DNA of 64,000 nt from an uncultured Bryobacteraceae bacterium (lineage in GTDB: Bacteria > Acidobacteriota > Terriglobia > Bryobacterales > Bryobacteraceae): positions 186,001 through 250,000 of the forward strand of contig CALDSU010000005.1 in assembly GCA_937924525.1 (NCBI GenBank). The letters are read 5' to 3'. Within the stretch, counting starts at the first letter, position 1. Each line of letters begins with the position of its first letter. The notes below the pieces were generated by a model that saw only the letters and a program-made list of their open reading frames with translations, was not told the origin of the DNA and made no database searches. The translations under genes were made by a program, and so were the position numbers. Positions 51,734 to 61,000 of this stretch are shown here, in pieces.

Positions 51734-53170
51734 ATGGATATCGCCAGCCTGACCATCGACCGCATTCATGAGGGCCTGCGGCGGCGCGCGTTCAGCGCCG
51801 CCGAACTCGCGCAGGCCGCGCTGGCTTTCGCCGAGCGGGAGAACCCACGCACGAACGCCTATCTGCACTTTGCGCCCGAACGCGCCCTGGCGGCGGCCCA
51901 GCGGGTGGACAGGCAACTGGCCGCGGGCGAGCCGCCCGGCAAGCTGGCCGGCGTGCCCATCGCCGTCAAGGATGTCATCGTCACCCAGGGGTTGCGCACC
52001 ACCTGCGGCTCCCGCCTGCTGGCGAATTATGTGCCGCCGTACGACGCGACCGCGGTGGAGCGCCTGGAAGCCGCGGGCGGGGTCATGATCGGGAAAGCGA
52101 ACTGCGACGAGTTCGCCATGGGTTCTTCCAACGAGAACTCCGCTTTCGGCCCGGTTCGCAACCCGGTGGCGCCCGACCGGGTGCCCGGCGGATCGAGCGG
52201 CGGTTCGGCGGCGGTGGTGGCCCAAGGCACCGCGGTGGTGTCGCTGGGCTCGGATACGGGAGGCTCCATTCGCCAGCCCGCCTCCTTCTGCGGTGTCGTC
52301 GGCGTCACGCCGACCTATGGCCGGGTCTCCCGGTACGGATTGGTGGCCTTCGCCAGTTCGCTCGATCATATCGGGCCTTTCGGCCGCAACGTAAAGGACG
52401 CCGCGACACTGCTCGAGGTGATCGCCGGCCGCGACGAACGGGACGCGACCTCCGCCTTCGCCCCGGTGCCCGACTACACCGCCTCGCTGGGGGAAAGCGT
52501 CCGCGGGATGAAGATCGGCCTGCCTAAGGAATACTTCACGGGGCTGGCCAGCGAAACCGGCGATCTGATGCACGCCGCCGTGGCGCAACTGGAAAAGCTG
52601 GGCTGCCAGGTGCGCGAGATTTCCCTGCCCGCCACCGGTTACGCCATCGCCTGCTATTACATCATCTGCACCGCCGAGGCCAGTTCCAACCTGGCGCGGT
52701 ACGACGGCGTGCGGTACACCTACCGGTCGCCGGGGGCGCAGACGCTCCTCGATATGTACCGCCAGACGCGCGGCGAAGGCTTCGGCGCGGAGTGCAAGCG
52801 CCGCATCATGCTCGGCACCTACGTGCTGAGCGCCGGTTACTACGACGCGTACTACCTGAAAGCCCAGAAAGTCCGCACGCTGATCGCGCGGGATTTCCAG
52901 AACGCGTTCGGCGAGGTCGACGCGATTGTGGCGCCGGTGTCGCCGTCGCCGGCCTTCAAGATCGGCGAGAAGATCGACGACCCGCTCGAGATGTACCTTT
53001 CGGACATCTATACCATCACCGGCGACCTGGCGGGCATCCCGTGCATGAGCGTGCCGTGCGGACGCACGGCCGAGGGACTGCCGGTGGGCATGCAGATCCT
53101 CTGCAACCATTTTCAGGAAGAGACCATGTTCAAGCTGGCCGCCGCCTACGAAAGCGCGCGCGGTTTTTAG
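51734..53170 (+). CDS. gatA: Asp/Glu-tRNA amidotransferase subunit A
   Basis: GatA is the amidase subunit that releases ammonia from glutamine for the GatCAB reaction. The 478-residue protein has the amidase signature with catalytic Lys in '[10 protein letters not shown]' (about 75-84), the Ser cluster '[14 protein letters not shown]' (about 154-167) and the nucleophile Ser in '[15 protein letters not shown]' (about 176-190). Length and N-terminus are normal. It completes the dciA-gatC-gatA group; the gap of 161 bases after it holds nothing I recognise. Confidence 0.97.
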   Translation: MDIASLTIDRIHEGLRRRAFSAAELAQAALAFAERENPRTNAYLHFAPERALAAAQRVDRQLAAGEPPGKLAGVPIAVKDVIVTQGLRTTCGSRLLANYVPPYDATAVERLEAAGGVMIGKANCDEFAMGSSNENSAFGPVRNPVAPDRVPGGSSGGSAAVVAQGTAVVSLGSDTGGSIRQPASFCGVVGVTPTYGRVSRYGLVAFASSLDHIGPFGRNVKDAATLLEVIAGRDERDATSAFAPVPDYTASLGESVRGMKIGLPKEYFTGLASETGDLMHAAVAQLEKLGCQVREISLPATGYAIACYYIICTAEASSNLARYDGVRYTYRSPGAQTLLDMYRQTRGEGFGAECKRRIMLGTYVLSAGYYDAYYLKAQKVRTLIARDFQNAFGEVDAIVAPVSPSPAFKIGEKIDDPLEMYLSDIYTITGDLAGIPCMSVPCGRTAEGLPVGMQILCNHFQEETMFKLAAAYESARGF

Positions 53171-53331
53171 AAATAAGGCGCGCACCCGGGCCCGCTCCTC
53201 CTCCTGTCGCGCTTTGGATCAGCCGCGGGCCGCCCCTGAAGGCGACGACGGAAGTTCTCCTGTCCGTGGAAGGGTGCGCCGCCGTGATCGGTTATCCTGG
53301 CAGCATTGAGATCGGAGAGGAGGCAGGCGAA

Positions 53332-54291
53332 ATGAAGCGACGGGTTTTCGTAGGTGGCGCGATGGCGGTGACGGCGGTGCGGCCGGTGGCGGCCGCCGTG
53401 AAGTCCGGCGGCATTCCCAAACGCGTGTTCGGCAAGACGGGGGTTTCTCTCACGGTGATCGGCCAGGCCGGCGGCCGCTTCCCGCTCACCAACGACAAAG
53501 ACGAAGCTCGCGCGCTGGTGCGCCGCGCGTACGATCTCGGCATCAACTATTTCGACAACGCCCACGTCTACTGGGACGGTCGCTCCGAAGAAGTGTTCGG
53601 GGATGTGCTGCCGCCCTTTCGCAAGGACGTCTTCATCACCACCAAGTCCGCCGCCCGCACCCGGAAGGAAGCGGAAGAGCAACTGCACCTGTCGCTGAAG
53701 CGCCTCAAAACGGATTACGTCGACTTGTGGCAGATGCACTCGGTGGGGGAGATGGAGGAAGTCGACCGGCTCTTCGCGCCGGGCGGCGCGGTGGAAGCGT
53801 TCGAAGCCGCCAAGAAAGCGGGCAAGTGCCGCTTCATCGGCTTCACCGGCCACCGTGATCCGTACGTCCACCTGGAGATGCTGAAACGGTACAACGGCTA
53901 CGATACGATCCTGATGCCGCTGCACGCCGCCGATCCCAGCTACCTCAGCTTCGAGAGACTGGTGCTGCCCGTGGCGGTCGAACGCGGGCTGGGCATTCAG
54001 GGCATGAAGAACTTCGGGAACGCCAAGCTGCTTTCCGTGCTGAGCGCCAGGGAGTGCCTGAGCTATGTGCTCAGCCTGCCGGTGCATTGCACGGCCATCG
54101 GCGCGACGACGATCGGGCAGCTTGAGGACGATGTCCGGATCGCCCAGCAGTTCCAACCGCTCCGCGCGGAGGAGATGGAGGCGCTGCGGAAGCGCGCCGC
54201 GCGCCTGCGGGGTCCGGTGACCGAAGACTGGAAGCGCGACATCGAAGCGCGCGCCGGCCGGGATGGCCGGCCGCCCCACACGGACGCGTGA
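53332..54291 (+). CDS. Aldo/keto reductase with Tat-type signal
   Basis: This 319-residue exported oxidoreductase begins MKRRVFVGGAMAVTAV, a twin-arginine-type signal. The TIM-barrel domain follows from 'IPKRVFGKTGVSLTVIGQAG'. The catalytic tetrad is visible: Asp and Tyr in 'INYFDNAHVYWDGRSEEVFG', Lys in 'ITTKSAART' and His in 'LWQMHSVGE'. The ATG at 53332 has GGAGAGGAGG upstream, an unusually strong ribosome-binding site for this window. NADPH is the likely cofactor. Export of an NAD(P)H enzyme by Tat implies folding before transport; this is common in Acidobacteria and Planctomycetes. Confidence 0.9.
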   Translation: MKRRVFVGGAMAVTAVRPVAAAVKSGGIPKRVFGKTGVSLTVIGQAGGRFPLTNDKDEARALVRRAYDLGINYFDNAHVYWDGRSEEVFGDVLPPFRKDVFITTKSAARTRKEAEEQLHLSLKRLKTDYVDLWQMHSVGEMEEVDRLFAPGGAVEAFEAAKKAGKCRFIGFTGHRDPYVHLEMLKRYNGYDTILMPLHAADPSYLSFERLVLPVAVERGLGIQGMKNFGNAKLLSVLSARECLSYVLSLPVHCTAIGATTIGQLEDDVRIAQQFQPLRAEEMEALRKRAARLRGPVTEDWKRDIEARAGRDGRPPHTDA

Positions 54292-54301
54292 AGGGCCGTT
54301 A

Positions 54302-55102
54302 CTAACCCGCCGAGGTGAACACGCTCACCTTGGTCACAGTCCGGAAGCCCATCGCGGCGTACAGGTCGAGTCCGAAATCGGTCGATTGCAGGACGACGCG
54401 TTCGCACCCGGTTTCCCGCCGCAGTTCGGCGAGGGCGTGCCGCAACACCGCCTCGCCGAATCCGCGCCGCCTCCAGGCAGGCAGGGTGGCGACGTTGTAC
54501 ACCCCGATCGCCTCCGGCGACAGGACCGCCCCGGCGGTGGCGACCGGCTCCCCTTCGTGGTAGCCTACCCAGCCCCGAAAGCCGGACCAGACCGGCTCCC
54601 AGAGGAAGATCTCGCGAAACCAGTCGAGGGGAACGCGGAAACAGACGGCTCCGATGTCGCAAAACGCCAGGCGCTCGCGTTCGCAGACGGCCGGGCGCAC
54701 CTCGAGCTGGGGGAGCGAGCGCCGGGGCGGGAGGAGACCCTCCGCCACCATGCCGGGGAGGTCCACCGCCCAAGTCAGGCCCCGCCGTTCGCAGACCCGC
54801 CGGGTGCGCGAGCGGAGCCCTTCCGCCACCCACGCTTCGCACACCCAGAACGACCAACCGATGCTCCGGGCGGCGAAGTGCACGGCGGCCTGCGCGATGC
54901 GGCGTTCCAGTTCCGCCGGGCTTTGCGCCTCGGGCGCCGCCAGAAACGCCGCGTTGAACATCTGGAACTTCGCCCCGGCGGAGGCGAACGCCACCCCCCC
55001 GGTTTCCCGGATGTCGGCGTGTTTCCGCGTGGAAGCCATGATGCGGAAGCACCGCCGCAGATTCTCGTCGACGAGCTGCGCGTCCGTGCGGGAAGCGGTC
55101 AA
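54302..55102 (-). CDS. GNAT-family N-acetyltransferase
   Basis: This 266-residue protein has a GNAT acetyl-CoA-binding domain in its C-terminal half. Motif A is 'VATLPAWRRRGFGEAVLRHA' (near residues 202-221), and the end 'QSTDFGLDLYAAMGFRTVTK' is the usual motif B region. The N-terminal half looks like a degenerate second GNAT fold. The TTG start at 55102 overlaps the stop of the DUF1501 gene (TTGA); an ATG at 55039 is a shorter option. Acceptor unknown. Its coupling to the PSD1/DUF1501 pair may mean co-expression only. Confidence 0.8.
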   Translation of the reverse strand: MTASRTDAQLVDENLRRCFRIMASTRKHADIRETGGVAFASAGAKFQMFNAAFLAAPEAQSPAELERRIAQAAVHFAARSIGWSFWVCEAWVAEGLRSRTRRVCERRGLTWAVDLPGMVAEGLLPPRRSLPQLEVRPAVCERERLAFCDIGAVCFRVPLDWFREIFLWEPVWSGFRGWVGYHEGEPVATAGAVLSPEAIGVYNVATLPAWRRRGFGEAVLRHALAELRRETGCERVVLQSTDFGLDLYAAMGFRTVTKVSVFTSAG

Positions 55103-56553
55103 GCCAGAATCTTTCGCACGACCTTTCCGGACACGTCGGTGAGCCGCATGTGGCGCCCGTTGTGAAAGAAGGTCAGCTTCTCATGATCCAGACCCAGCAG
55201 CGCCAGGATGGTCGCGTGCAGGTCGTTGACCGAGGTGCGCTCCTCCGCGGCGCGGTAGCCGAACTCGTCCGTGCCGCCCACGACGACGCCGCCCTTGACG
55301 CCGCCGCCAGCCAGCCACAGGGAAAACCCGAACGGGTTGTGGTCACGGCCGTCCATCTGCTGGGAAATCGGCAGGCGGCCGAACTCACCGTGCCAGATGA
55401 CCAGCGTCGAATCCAGCAGGCCGCGCTGTTGCAAGTCTTCCAGCAGGGCGGCGATCGGCTGATCGGTTTCCCCGGCGTGCAATTCGTGGTTTTCCTTTAG
55501 CTCAAAATGGGCATCCCAGCTTTCTCCAAAATTGCCGCCGCCGGAATAGATCTGCACAAACCGGACGCCGCGTTCCACCAGGCGGCGCGCGATCAGACAT
55601 TGACGTCCGAAATAGGCGGTCCGGGCCTGATCGAGTCCGTAAGCGGCGCGCACGGGGGCCGGTTCGCCGGCCAGGTCGACGGCTTCGGGCGCGCTGGACT
55701 GCATGCGGTAGGCCAGTTCGTAGGAAGCGATCCGGGAAGCCAGGTCGGCGTCCTCGGGATTCCGCGCCAGGTGCTCCTGGTTCAGCCGCGCCAGCAGGTC
55801 CAGCCAGCGGCGCTGCCGCTCGGGCGTCACTTCGCGGCCGGGACGCAAGTCCACGATCGGGTCGCCCTCGGAACGGAACAGCGTGCCCTGGTAAGCCGCG
55901 GGCATGAAGCCGTTGCCCCAGTTCGGCGCCCCGCCGATCGGGCCGCCACGCCAATCGGCGAAGACGACGAACGCCGGCAGGTTCTCGTTTTCCGAGCCCA
56001 GCCCGTACGTGATCCAGGAACCCATGCTCGGATGGCCGGGCAGCACGAAGCCCGTGTTCATCTGAAACAGCGCCGGGGCGTGGTCGTTGGAAATCGCGTA
56101 CATCGACCGGATCAGCGCCAGTTTGTCGGCGTGCCGGGCCACGTGCGGAAACAACTCGGAAATCTCCATCCCGCACTCGCCGTGCTTGCGGAACGTCCAG
56201 GGCGAAGCCATCAACGCTCCCGGATTCCCTTGCGCGACGATCACTTCGCCTTTCCCGGTCAGCGCTTCGCCCTGGCGCCTGGCCAGTTCGGGTTTGGGAT
56301 CGAAGGTGTCCACGTGGCTGACGCCGCCGTAGCAGAAGATGGAGATCACCGCCTTGGCGCGCGGCGGGAGATGCGGCGCTTTGGACGCCAGCGGCGAGCC
56401 GAGAGGCGCCGCGCGCAGCGCGTCGCGTTGCAGCATGCTGGCCAAGGCGAGGTATCCCACGCCGGATCCGGCCCGCAACCACAACTCCCGGCGCGACCAG
56501 ACGCGCTTCGGGAAATGGCTTCCAGCCGCTTCAGGGCGCATAGGCAAACTCAT
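55099..56553 (-). CDS. DUF1501 protein, Tat-exported (second copy)
   Basis: This 484-residue paralogue of the gene at 18.8 kb starts with a long Tat-like leader ('VWSRRELWLRAGSGVGYLAL'). The DUF1501 domain contains 'ISIFCYGGVSHVDTFDPKPE' near residue 71, 'GHPSMGSWITYGLGSENENL', 'IWHGEFGRLPISQQMDGRDH' near 385 and 'VNDLHATILALLGLD' near 440. Start ATGs at 56553 and 56541 both lie inside the end of the upstream PSCyt1 gene, so translation is coupled. It ends in overlap with the GNAT gene. Sequence identity to the first copy looks moderate, which argues for old duplication or separate acquisition. Confidence 0.9.
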   Translation of the reverse strand: MSLPMRPEAAGSHFPKRVWSRRELWLRAGSGVGYLALASMLQRDALRAAPLGSPLASKAPHLPPRAKAVISIFCYGGVSHVDTFDPKPELARRQGEALTGKGEVIVAQGNPGALMASPWTFRKHGECGMEISELFPHVARHADKLALIRSMYAISNDHAPALFQMNTGFVLPGHPSMGSWITYGLGSENENLPAFVVFADWRGGPIGGAPNWGNGFMPAAYQGTLFRSEGDPIVDLRPGREVTPERQRRWLDLLARLNQEHLARNPEDADLASRIASYELAYRMQSSAPEAVDLAGEPAPVRAAYGLDQARTAYFGRQCLIARRLVERGVRFVQIYSGGGNFGESWDAHFELKENHELHAGETDQPIAALLEDLQQRGLLDSTLVIWHGEFGRLPISQQMDGRDHNPFGFSLWLAGGGVKGGVVVGGTDEFGYRAAEERTSVNDLHATILALLGLDHEKLTFFHNGRHMRLTDVSGKVVRKILA

Positions 56554-59014
56554 TCGTATTGAACAGCGCTTGGCAAAAATCCACCAGCCCGTAGGGGCTG
56601 GAGCGGAGAAACGATTCGGCCAGCGACCGCTCGGGCGGCGACGGCGGGCGCGCCAGCGCCAGCGCGAACCCCCGTTCCACCTGCGCCGCCGGATCGCCCG
56701 GACGCTCCTGTTGCAGCCGCTGGGCGAAGAACGCCGCCTGCCGCCGCACCGCTTCGCTGTTCATCAGCACCAGCGCCTGGGTCGGCGCGGTGGAGCGGTT
56801 GCGTTCCGGGCAGGACCCGGCGGCGTCGGGCTTGTCGAACACCTCCAGCATCGGGTACGGAATGGTGCGCTTGTGGAAAATGTAGAGGCTCCGCCGGTGC
56901 GCGGCCGGATCGCTCAAGGGACGACCCGGCCAGGTTCTGCCGCTCGAGGACTGCCAGAGTGCGGGGTCAATATAAGGGAACACGCCCGGCCCCCCCAGCG
57001 AGCGATCCAGCGTGCCGGCGACCGCCAGCATCGCGTCGCGCACCACCTCGGCTTCCAGCCGCACCCGCGGCATCCGCCACCACCAGCGGTTCTCCGGATC
57101 GATCCGGCGGTTGGCTTCCGTATCGTCGCTGGCCATCCGGTAAGCCTGGGAATTCAGCAGCAGCCGGTGCATGGCCTTCACGCTCCCCCCCTGGCGGACA
57201 AATTCCGTGGCGAGCCAATCCAGCAATTCCGGATGGGAAGGGCGCGCGCCGTTCTGGCCGAAATTGTTTGGCGTTCGCACGATCCCCGCGCCGAAGTGAT
57301 GCTGCCAGATGCGGTTGACCATCACCCGCGCGGTGAGCGGGTTTTCGGGCGACGCAACCCAATCGGCGAATGCCCGTCTCCGCCAACTCGACCTGGCGTC
57401 CGGCGGAGGTTCTGCAAAGGCGGGCTCCACCCGCGCCGCCACCGACAGCACGCCGGGGCTCATGCGCGAACCTTTGTTGCCCGGACGGCCGCGGTAAAGG
57501 AAGTAAGACGGCTTGGCCTCCCGCCCCTGCTCGCCCACCGCCATCGCCGTCGGGAGCGGCTCCGGCCGCCGGGCGTCCAGCATCTGCAACGCCAGTTCGA
57601 TGTCTTTGCGGCGCGCCAGGTCCGCGGGCGCCATCGCCCGCACCAGTTCTTCCTCTTTCACCCGCAATGTTCTCTCCACTTGCAGGGCGCTCAGTTTCTG
57701 TCCTTCCGTGCGGCGTTCGGGCGGCGTGCGCAACGCTTCCTGGATGTGCGGCGCCAGGCGGGCGCGCTTGGCGGCCAGGAGCTGTTCCCGGTACGGTTTC
57801 TCCAGCGCGTCGCGCTCCGCCTTCAGAGGTTTCTGTAGCCCGTCGATCTCCTGATTGCGCGCCTGGTGGCGGGCGATCACGTCCGGCGCGGCCAGGGGCC
57901 GGTCGGCGGGAACGGTGGAAAAGAAGACCGCCACCATCCGGTAGTAATCCTTTTGCGGAATCGGGTCGAACTTGTGGTTGTGGCAGCGCGCGCAGCCCAC
58001 GGTCATGCCAAGGAACGCCAGCGTGGTGGTGGAGACAATATCGTCGAGTTCGTCCATCCGCGTCTGTTCATTCTTCATGTTGTGGTCGGGACCGAAGCGC
58101 AGGAAACTGGTGGCGATCAGCGCTTCGGGCGAGTCCGGCGCGAACTCGTCGCCGGCGATCTGCTCGCGGATAAATTGGGGGTACGGCTTGTCTTGGTTAA
58201 AGGCGCGGACCACGTAGTCGCGGTATCTCCAGGCGTGCGGGCGGTCGCGGTCGTATTCAAAGCCTCCGGAATCGGAGTACCGGACCAGGTCGAGCCAGTG
58301 GCGTCCCCAGCGCTCCCCATAATGAGGCGAAGCCAGGACCTGCTCGACCAGCTTCGGCCAGGCATCGGGAGCGGGATCGGCCACAAACGCTTCGACGTCT
58401 TCCGGGGCGGGCGGCAGGCCCAGCAGGTCCAGGTAGAGGCGGCGGATCAGCAAGCGCCGGCCGGCGGGAGGCGACGGGCGCAATCCATGGGGGAGCATCT
58501 TGGCCAGGAGAAACGCATCGACCGGGTTCTCCGCCCAGCCGGCAAACTCCGCGGGCACGTCCGGCGCCCGCGGCCGCTTTGGCGGCTGAAAGGCCCAGTA
58601 GCTCCGTTCCTCTTCGGTGATAGGGCGCTCTTCGAGTTTGCGGCGGAGACTGTCGTGGTCCGCTCCGGGGGGTTGGGGGAGGGGAGGAGCGCCGGCGGTG
58701 ATCCAGGCGTGTAGGGCGGCCAGATCCTCGGCTGAGATCTTGCCGCCGGGCGGCATGGCGGGCTGATCCAGGGCGGCAGCCAGGCGATATACCCTGCTGG
58801 CCTCGGGTTGGCCCGGCGCCAGGGCCGGTCCGCGCGCGCCGCCCTTCTGCATGGCCTCGCGGGTCCGCAAATCAAGTCCGGATAATTGGGTGGCCGCCCC
58901 ATGACAGGCCACACAGTGGCGCGCCAGCACCCGCGCCGCCTCGGCCGCCACGTCCGCGGCCCCGAGGGGAAGCGGAACGACAAGAACCAGCAGCAGGAAG
59001 ACCGCCTCGCGCAT
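56531..59014 (-). CDS. Secreted cytochrome-like PSCyt1/DUF1549/DUF1553 protein (second copy)
   Basis: This 827-residue exported protein has the same plan as the gene at 15.6 kb: signal peptide (MREAVFLLLVLVVPLPLGAAD), PSCyt1 with haem motif 'CVACH', DUF1549 (about 165-345, 'YLDLLGLPPAPEDVEAFV', 'WLDLVRYSDSGGFEYDRDR' and a second CxxCH, 'CARCH'), and DUF1553 (about 555-790, 'PLTARVMVNRIWQHHFGAG'). A coiled-coil stretch lies at about 375-475. It is about 240 residues shorter than the first copy, the difference being in the middle. A strong -10-like box lies nine bases before the chosen ATG. Confidence 0.9.
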   Translation of the reverse strand: MREAVFLLLVLVVPLPLGAADVAAEAARVLARHCVACHGAATQLSGLDLRTREAMQKGGARGPALAPGQPEASRVYRLAAALDQPAMPPGGKISAEDLAALHAWITAGAPPLPQPPGADHDSLRRKLEERPITEEERSYWAFQPPKRPRAPDVPAEFAGWAENPVDAFLLAKMLPHGLRPSPPAGRRLLIRRLYLDLLGLPPAPEDVEAFVADPAPDAWPKLVEQVLASPHYGERWGRHWLDLVRYSDSGGFEYDRDRPHAWRYRDYVVRAFNQDKPYPQFIREQIAGDEFAPDSPEALIATSFLRFGPDHNMKNEQTRMDELDDIVSTTTLAFLGMTVGCARCHNHKFDPIPQKDYYRMVAVFFSTVPADRPLAAPDVIARHQARNQEIDGLQKPLKAERDALEKPYREQLLAAKRARLAPHIQEALRTPPERRTEGQKLSALQVERTLRVKEEELVRAMAPADLARRKDIELALQMLDARRPEPLPTAMAVGEQGREAKPSYFLYRGRPGNKGSRMSPGVLSVAARVEPAFAEPPPDARSSWRRRAFADWVASPENPLTARVMVNRIWQHHFGAGIVRTPNNFGQNGARPSHPELLDWLATEFVRQGGSVKAMHRLLLNSQAYRMASDDTEANRRIDPENRWWWRMPRVRLEAEVVRDAMLAVAGTLDRSLGGPGVFPYIDPALWQSSSGRTWPGRPLSDPAAHRRSLYIFHKRTIPYPMLEVFDKPDAAGSCPERNRSTAPTQALVLMNSEAVRRQAAFFAQRLQQERPGDPAAQVERGFALALARPPSPPERSLAESFLRSSPYGLVDFCQALFNTNEFAYAP

Positions 59015-59023
59015 GTACTGCAC

Positions 59024-59029
59024 ATTATA
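59024..59029 (-). promoter_or_regulatory. Consensus -10 TATAAT before the second PSCyt1 gene
   Basis: On the minus strand a perfect TATAAT ends nine bases before the ATG at 59014, with no ribosome-binding site. Transcription would start at or next to the ATG. No clear -35 box is present. Confidence 0.5.
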
Positions 59030-59196
59030 GTGCGCGAGACCACACAAGCGGACGAGCGGCGCGGCGCTTCGCCCGCCGGATTTAGATTAGAAGCTTGTGG
59101 AAAAACCGGGACAAGATGCTCTCCCCCCAAAGCGCGCCACGCGAAAATCAGAGACGGACGATCAACCTGTGTCAGCGTATTTTCAACCAGCGCTTA

Positions 59197-60513
59197 TTAG
59201 GTCATCACGCCGACGGGGGGTTTCTTGCGGGGACGGCGGGCGCGCGCCGGGGCAGCGCCGTCCGCCGCCGCCTTCTTCCGCCCGCCGCGCTTGGGCTTCG
59301 GCGGCGGTTCGTCCTCGACCGGAACCGCGGTGGGCTGGCCGGGCACGATCGGCTGGGGTTCGTCCACCTCTTCTTCGGGTTCCGGTTCGGCGACCGGTTC
59401 GGGCAGCGCGGGCGGGTGGAACTCGGCGCCCAGGTAGACGGTCAGCCCGCCTTCCTCGGAGGGCTGCAAACGCACCAGCAGCTTGTCCTGGGCGAAGTTC
59501 AGGAGCTCCGTAAACTCCTGGAAGCCATATGTTTTCCAATCGAACTCAGGCGCATCCTCCCGCATCCACTCCGACAACTGTTCCAACGCCACCCCATCGT
59601 CGATATCGATCCGGTGGTTTTCGAGGACATCCCGGAGGGTCGGGATTGCTTCCTCGGGCCGGGCGGCCTTCTTTTCGGCTTCCACGCCCCGGCGGGTAAT
59701 CAGATAGCGCCCTTCGCTGCCCGTGACGTGGATATGGCCGGCTTTGTGCAGTTTCTCCACAAAGTCGCTAAACGATCCGCAGCCATACTGGCGCTCGCTG
59801 AAGGCGGAATCCAGTTGCAACATCGTGGACTTGAGCAGGCCCAATTGCGGGCGCACTTCGCGCCGCTCGAGCGCTTGCAGCGCCCGGTCCACCAGCGGCA
59901 TCGCCAGCGCCAGGTCGAGCGGCGGGGACTTTCGTCCGCCTCCGCGGTCTCCCTGCGCCAGCGGCGCGGCCGGCTGCCCGTGTCCGGACGGCTGCCCCTG
60001 ACTCTGTCCGCCGCCGGAGGCCTGCCCGCGCCGCGCGCGAGGCCCGTCGTCGAGCAGCGATTCATACGAGATGAACTCGTGACAGTTGCGCTGCAAGATG
60101 GTGCTGGTGAACGCCCGCCCGCCTACGACGAACACAGTCTTGTTGTACTGCTTCAGTTTATTGACCAGCGCGATGAAGTCGCTATCGCCGCTGACGATCG
60201 CGAACGCGTTGATGTGATCGTGCGTGAACGCCATCTCCAAGGCGTCCAGCGACAGGTTGATGTCGGCGCCGTTCTTGTCTCCGCGCGGCGAGGGGTCGCG
60301 CTGCACCATTTGCACCGCGTGCTCGGCCATCTGCCGGGTCGACGTATCCTGCCGGCCCCAGTTCGCATAGGCGATCTTGGTGACGATCTCGCCGCGCTCC
60401 TTGAGCGCGTCCAGCACCGCCGCCACGTCAAACTCACGTTGCAGTGTCGACTTGACGCCAATTTCAATATTGTCAAAGTCGATGAACACCGCAATTTTCA
60501 ACTTTTCCTGCAT
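59197..60513 (-). CDS. NYN-domain ribonuclease-like protein with LOTUS/OST-HTH domains
   Basis: This 438-residue protein has an N-terminal NYN (PIN-like) domain (about 1-150), with acidic residues in 'IAVFIDFDNIEIG' and 'AIVSGDSDFIALVNKLKQY' that would bind metal in a ribonuclease site. A Gly/Gln-rich linker (about 160-195) leads to a LOTUS/OST-HTH domain (about 200-275, 'LGLLKSTMLQLDSAFSERQY' and 'FVEKLHKAGHIHV'). A probable second LOTUS (about 300-370) is followed by an acidic then Lys/Arg/Pro-rich disordered tail. The ATG at 60513 has AAAGGA nine bases upstream. LOTUS domains bind RNA, often G-rich or G-quadruplex forms. Confidence 0.88.
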   Translation of the reverse strand: MQEKLKIAVFIDFDNIEIGVKSTLQREFDVAAVLDALKERGEIVTKIAYANWGRQDTSTRQMAEHAVQMVQRDPSPRGDKNGADINLSLDALEMAFTHDHINAFAIVSGDSDFIALVNKLKQYNKTVFVVGGRAFTSTILQRNCHEFISYESLLDDGPRARRGQASGGGQSQGQPSGHGQPAAPLAQGDRGGGRKSPPLDLALAMPLVDRALQALERREVRPQLGLLKSTMLQLDSAFSERQYGCGSFSDFVEKLHKAGHIHVTGSEGRYLITRRGVEAEKKAARPEEAIPTLRDVLENHRIDIDDGVALEQLSEWMREDAPEFDWKTYGFQEFTELLNFAQDKLLVRLQPSEEGGLTVYLGAEFHPPALPEPVAEPEPEEEVDEPQPIVPGQPTAVPVEDEPPPKPKRGGRKKAAADGAAPARARRPRKKPPVGVMT

Positions 60514-60557
60514 CGAATGTATTCCTTTAGCAAAATTCGGGACGGACGGACGGGAAC

Positions 60558-60956
60558 TCATGCGCGCAACCCTCCAGCCTTTCGGACTTCCGCGACGATC
60601 TGCTCCAGCGAGGCGCCCGGCTGAAACACCGCGGCGACCCCCTGCTTTCGCAACCGGTCGGCATCGGCGTCCGGGATGGTCCCGCCGACCACCAGGCGGA
60701 TCTGCTTCAGGCCCTCGGCATCGAGCAGTTCCCGCACCCGGCTTACCAGTTCACAATGCGCTCCGGACAGCACGGACAGGCCAATCACCTGCACGTCCTC
60801 GGAGAGCGCGGTTTCCACAATCATTTCCGGCGTCTGACGTAATCCGGCATAGATCACTTCCAGGCCGGCGTCCCGCAAGGCGCGCGCCACCACTTTGGCG
60901 CCCCGGTCGTGACCGTCCAGCCCGGGTTTGGCGACCAATACTCGAATTCGTCCCAT
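60558..60956 (-). CDS. Methylmalonyl-CoA mutase cobalamin-binding subunit
   Basis: This 132-residue protein is a free-standing B12-binding domain. It has the full cobalamin signature: '[20 protein letters not shown]' with the DxHxxG lower-axial ligand motif, '[11 protein letters not shown]' and '[14 protein letters not shown]'. It would associate with the large subunit encoded 44 bases upstream. The ATG at 60956 gives the usual size of such split subunits; a TTG at 61013 overlapping the mutase stop would add 19 residues. It is followed by the NYN gene after 44 bases. Confidence 0.93.
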   Translation of the reverse strand: MGRIRVLVAKPGLDGHDRGAKVVARALRDAGLEVIYAGLRQTPEMIVETALSEDVQVIGLSVLSGAHCELVSRVRELLDAEGLKQIRLVVGGTIPDADADRLRKQGVAAVFQPGASLEQIVAEVRKAGGLRA

Positions 60957-61000
60957 CTGCGCAGTCTTGAGCCGCTCCGCGACCGCGGCATCGCCGCCGT

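Noticed and set aside
53171-53331. 161-base gap after gatA as a small RNA or small gene
   Set aside because: No clear promoter, hairpin or coding frame beyond the aldo/keto reductase leader.
59096-59104. TGTGGAAAA in an AT-rich gap as a DnaA box or origin
   Set aside because: There is a single imperfect box, no cluster, and no dnaA, dnaN or parAB nearby.
59197-60513. NYN protein as a toxin or anti-phage nuclease
   Set aside because: The LOTUS domains and housekeeping neighbours fit RNA metabolism better. There is no antitoxin or defence gene in the vicinity.
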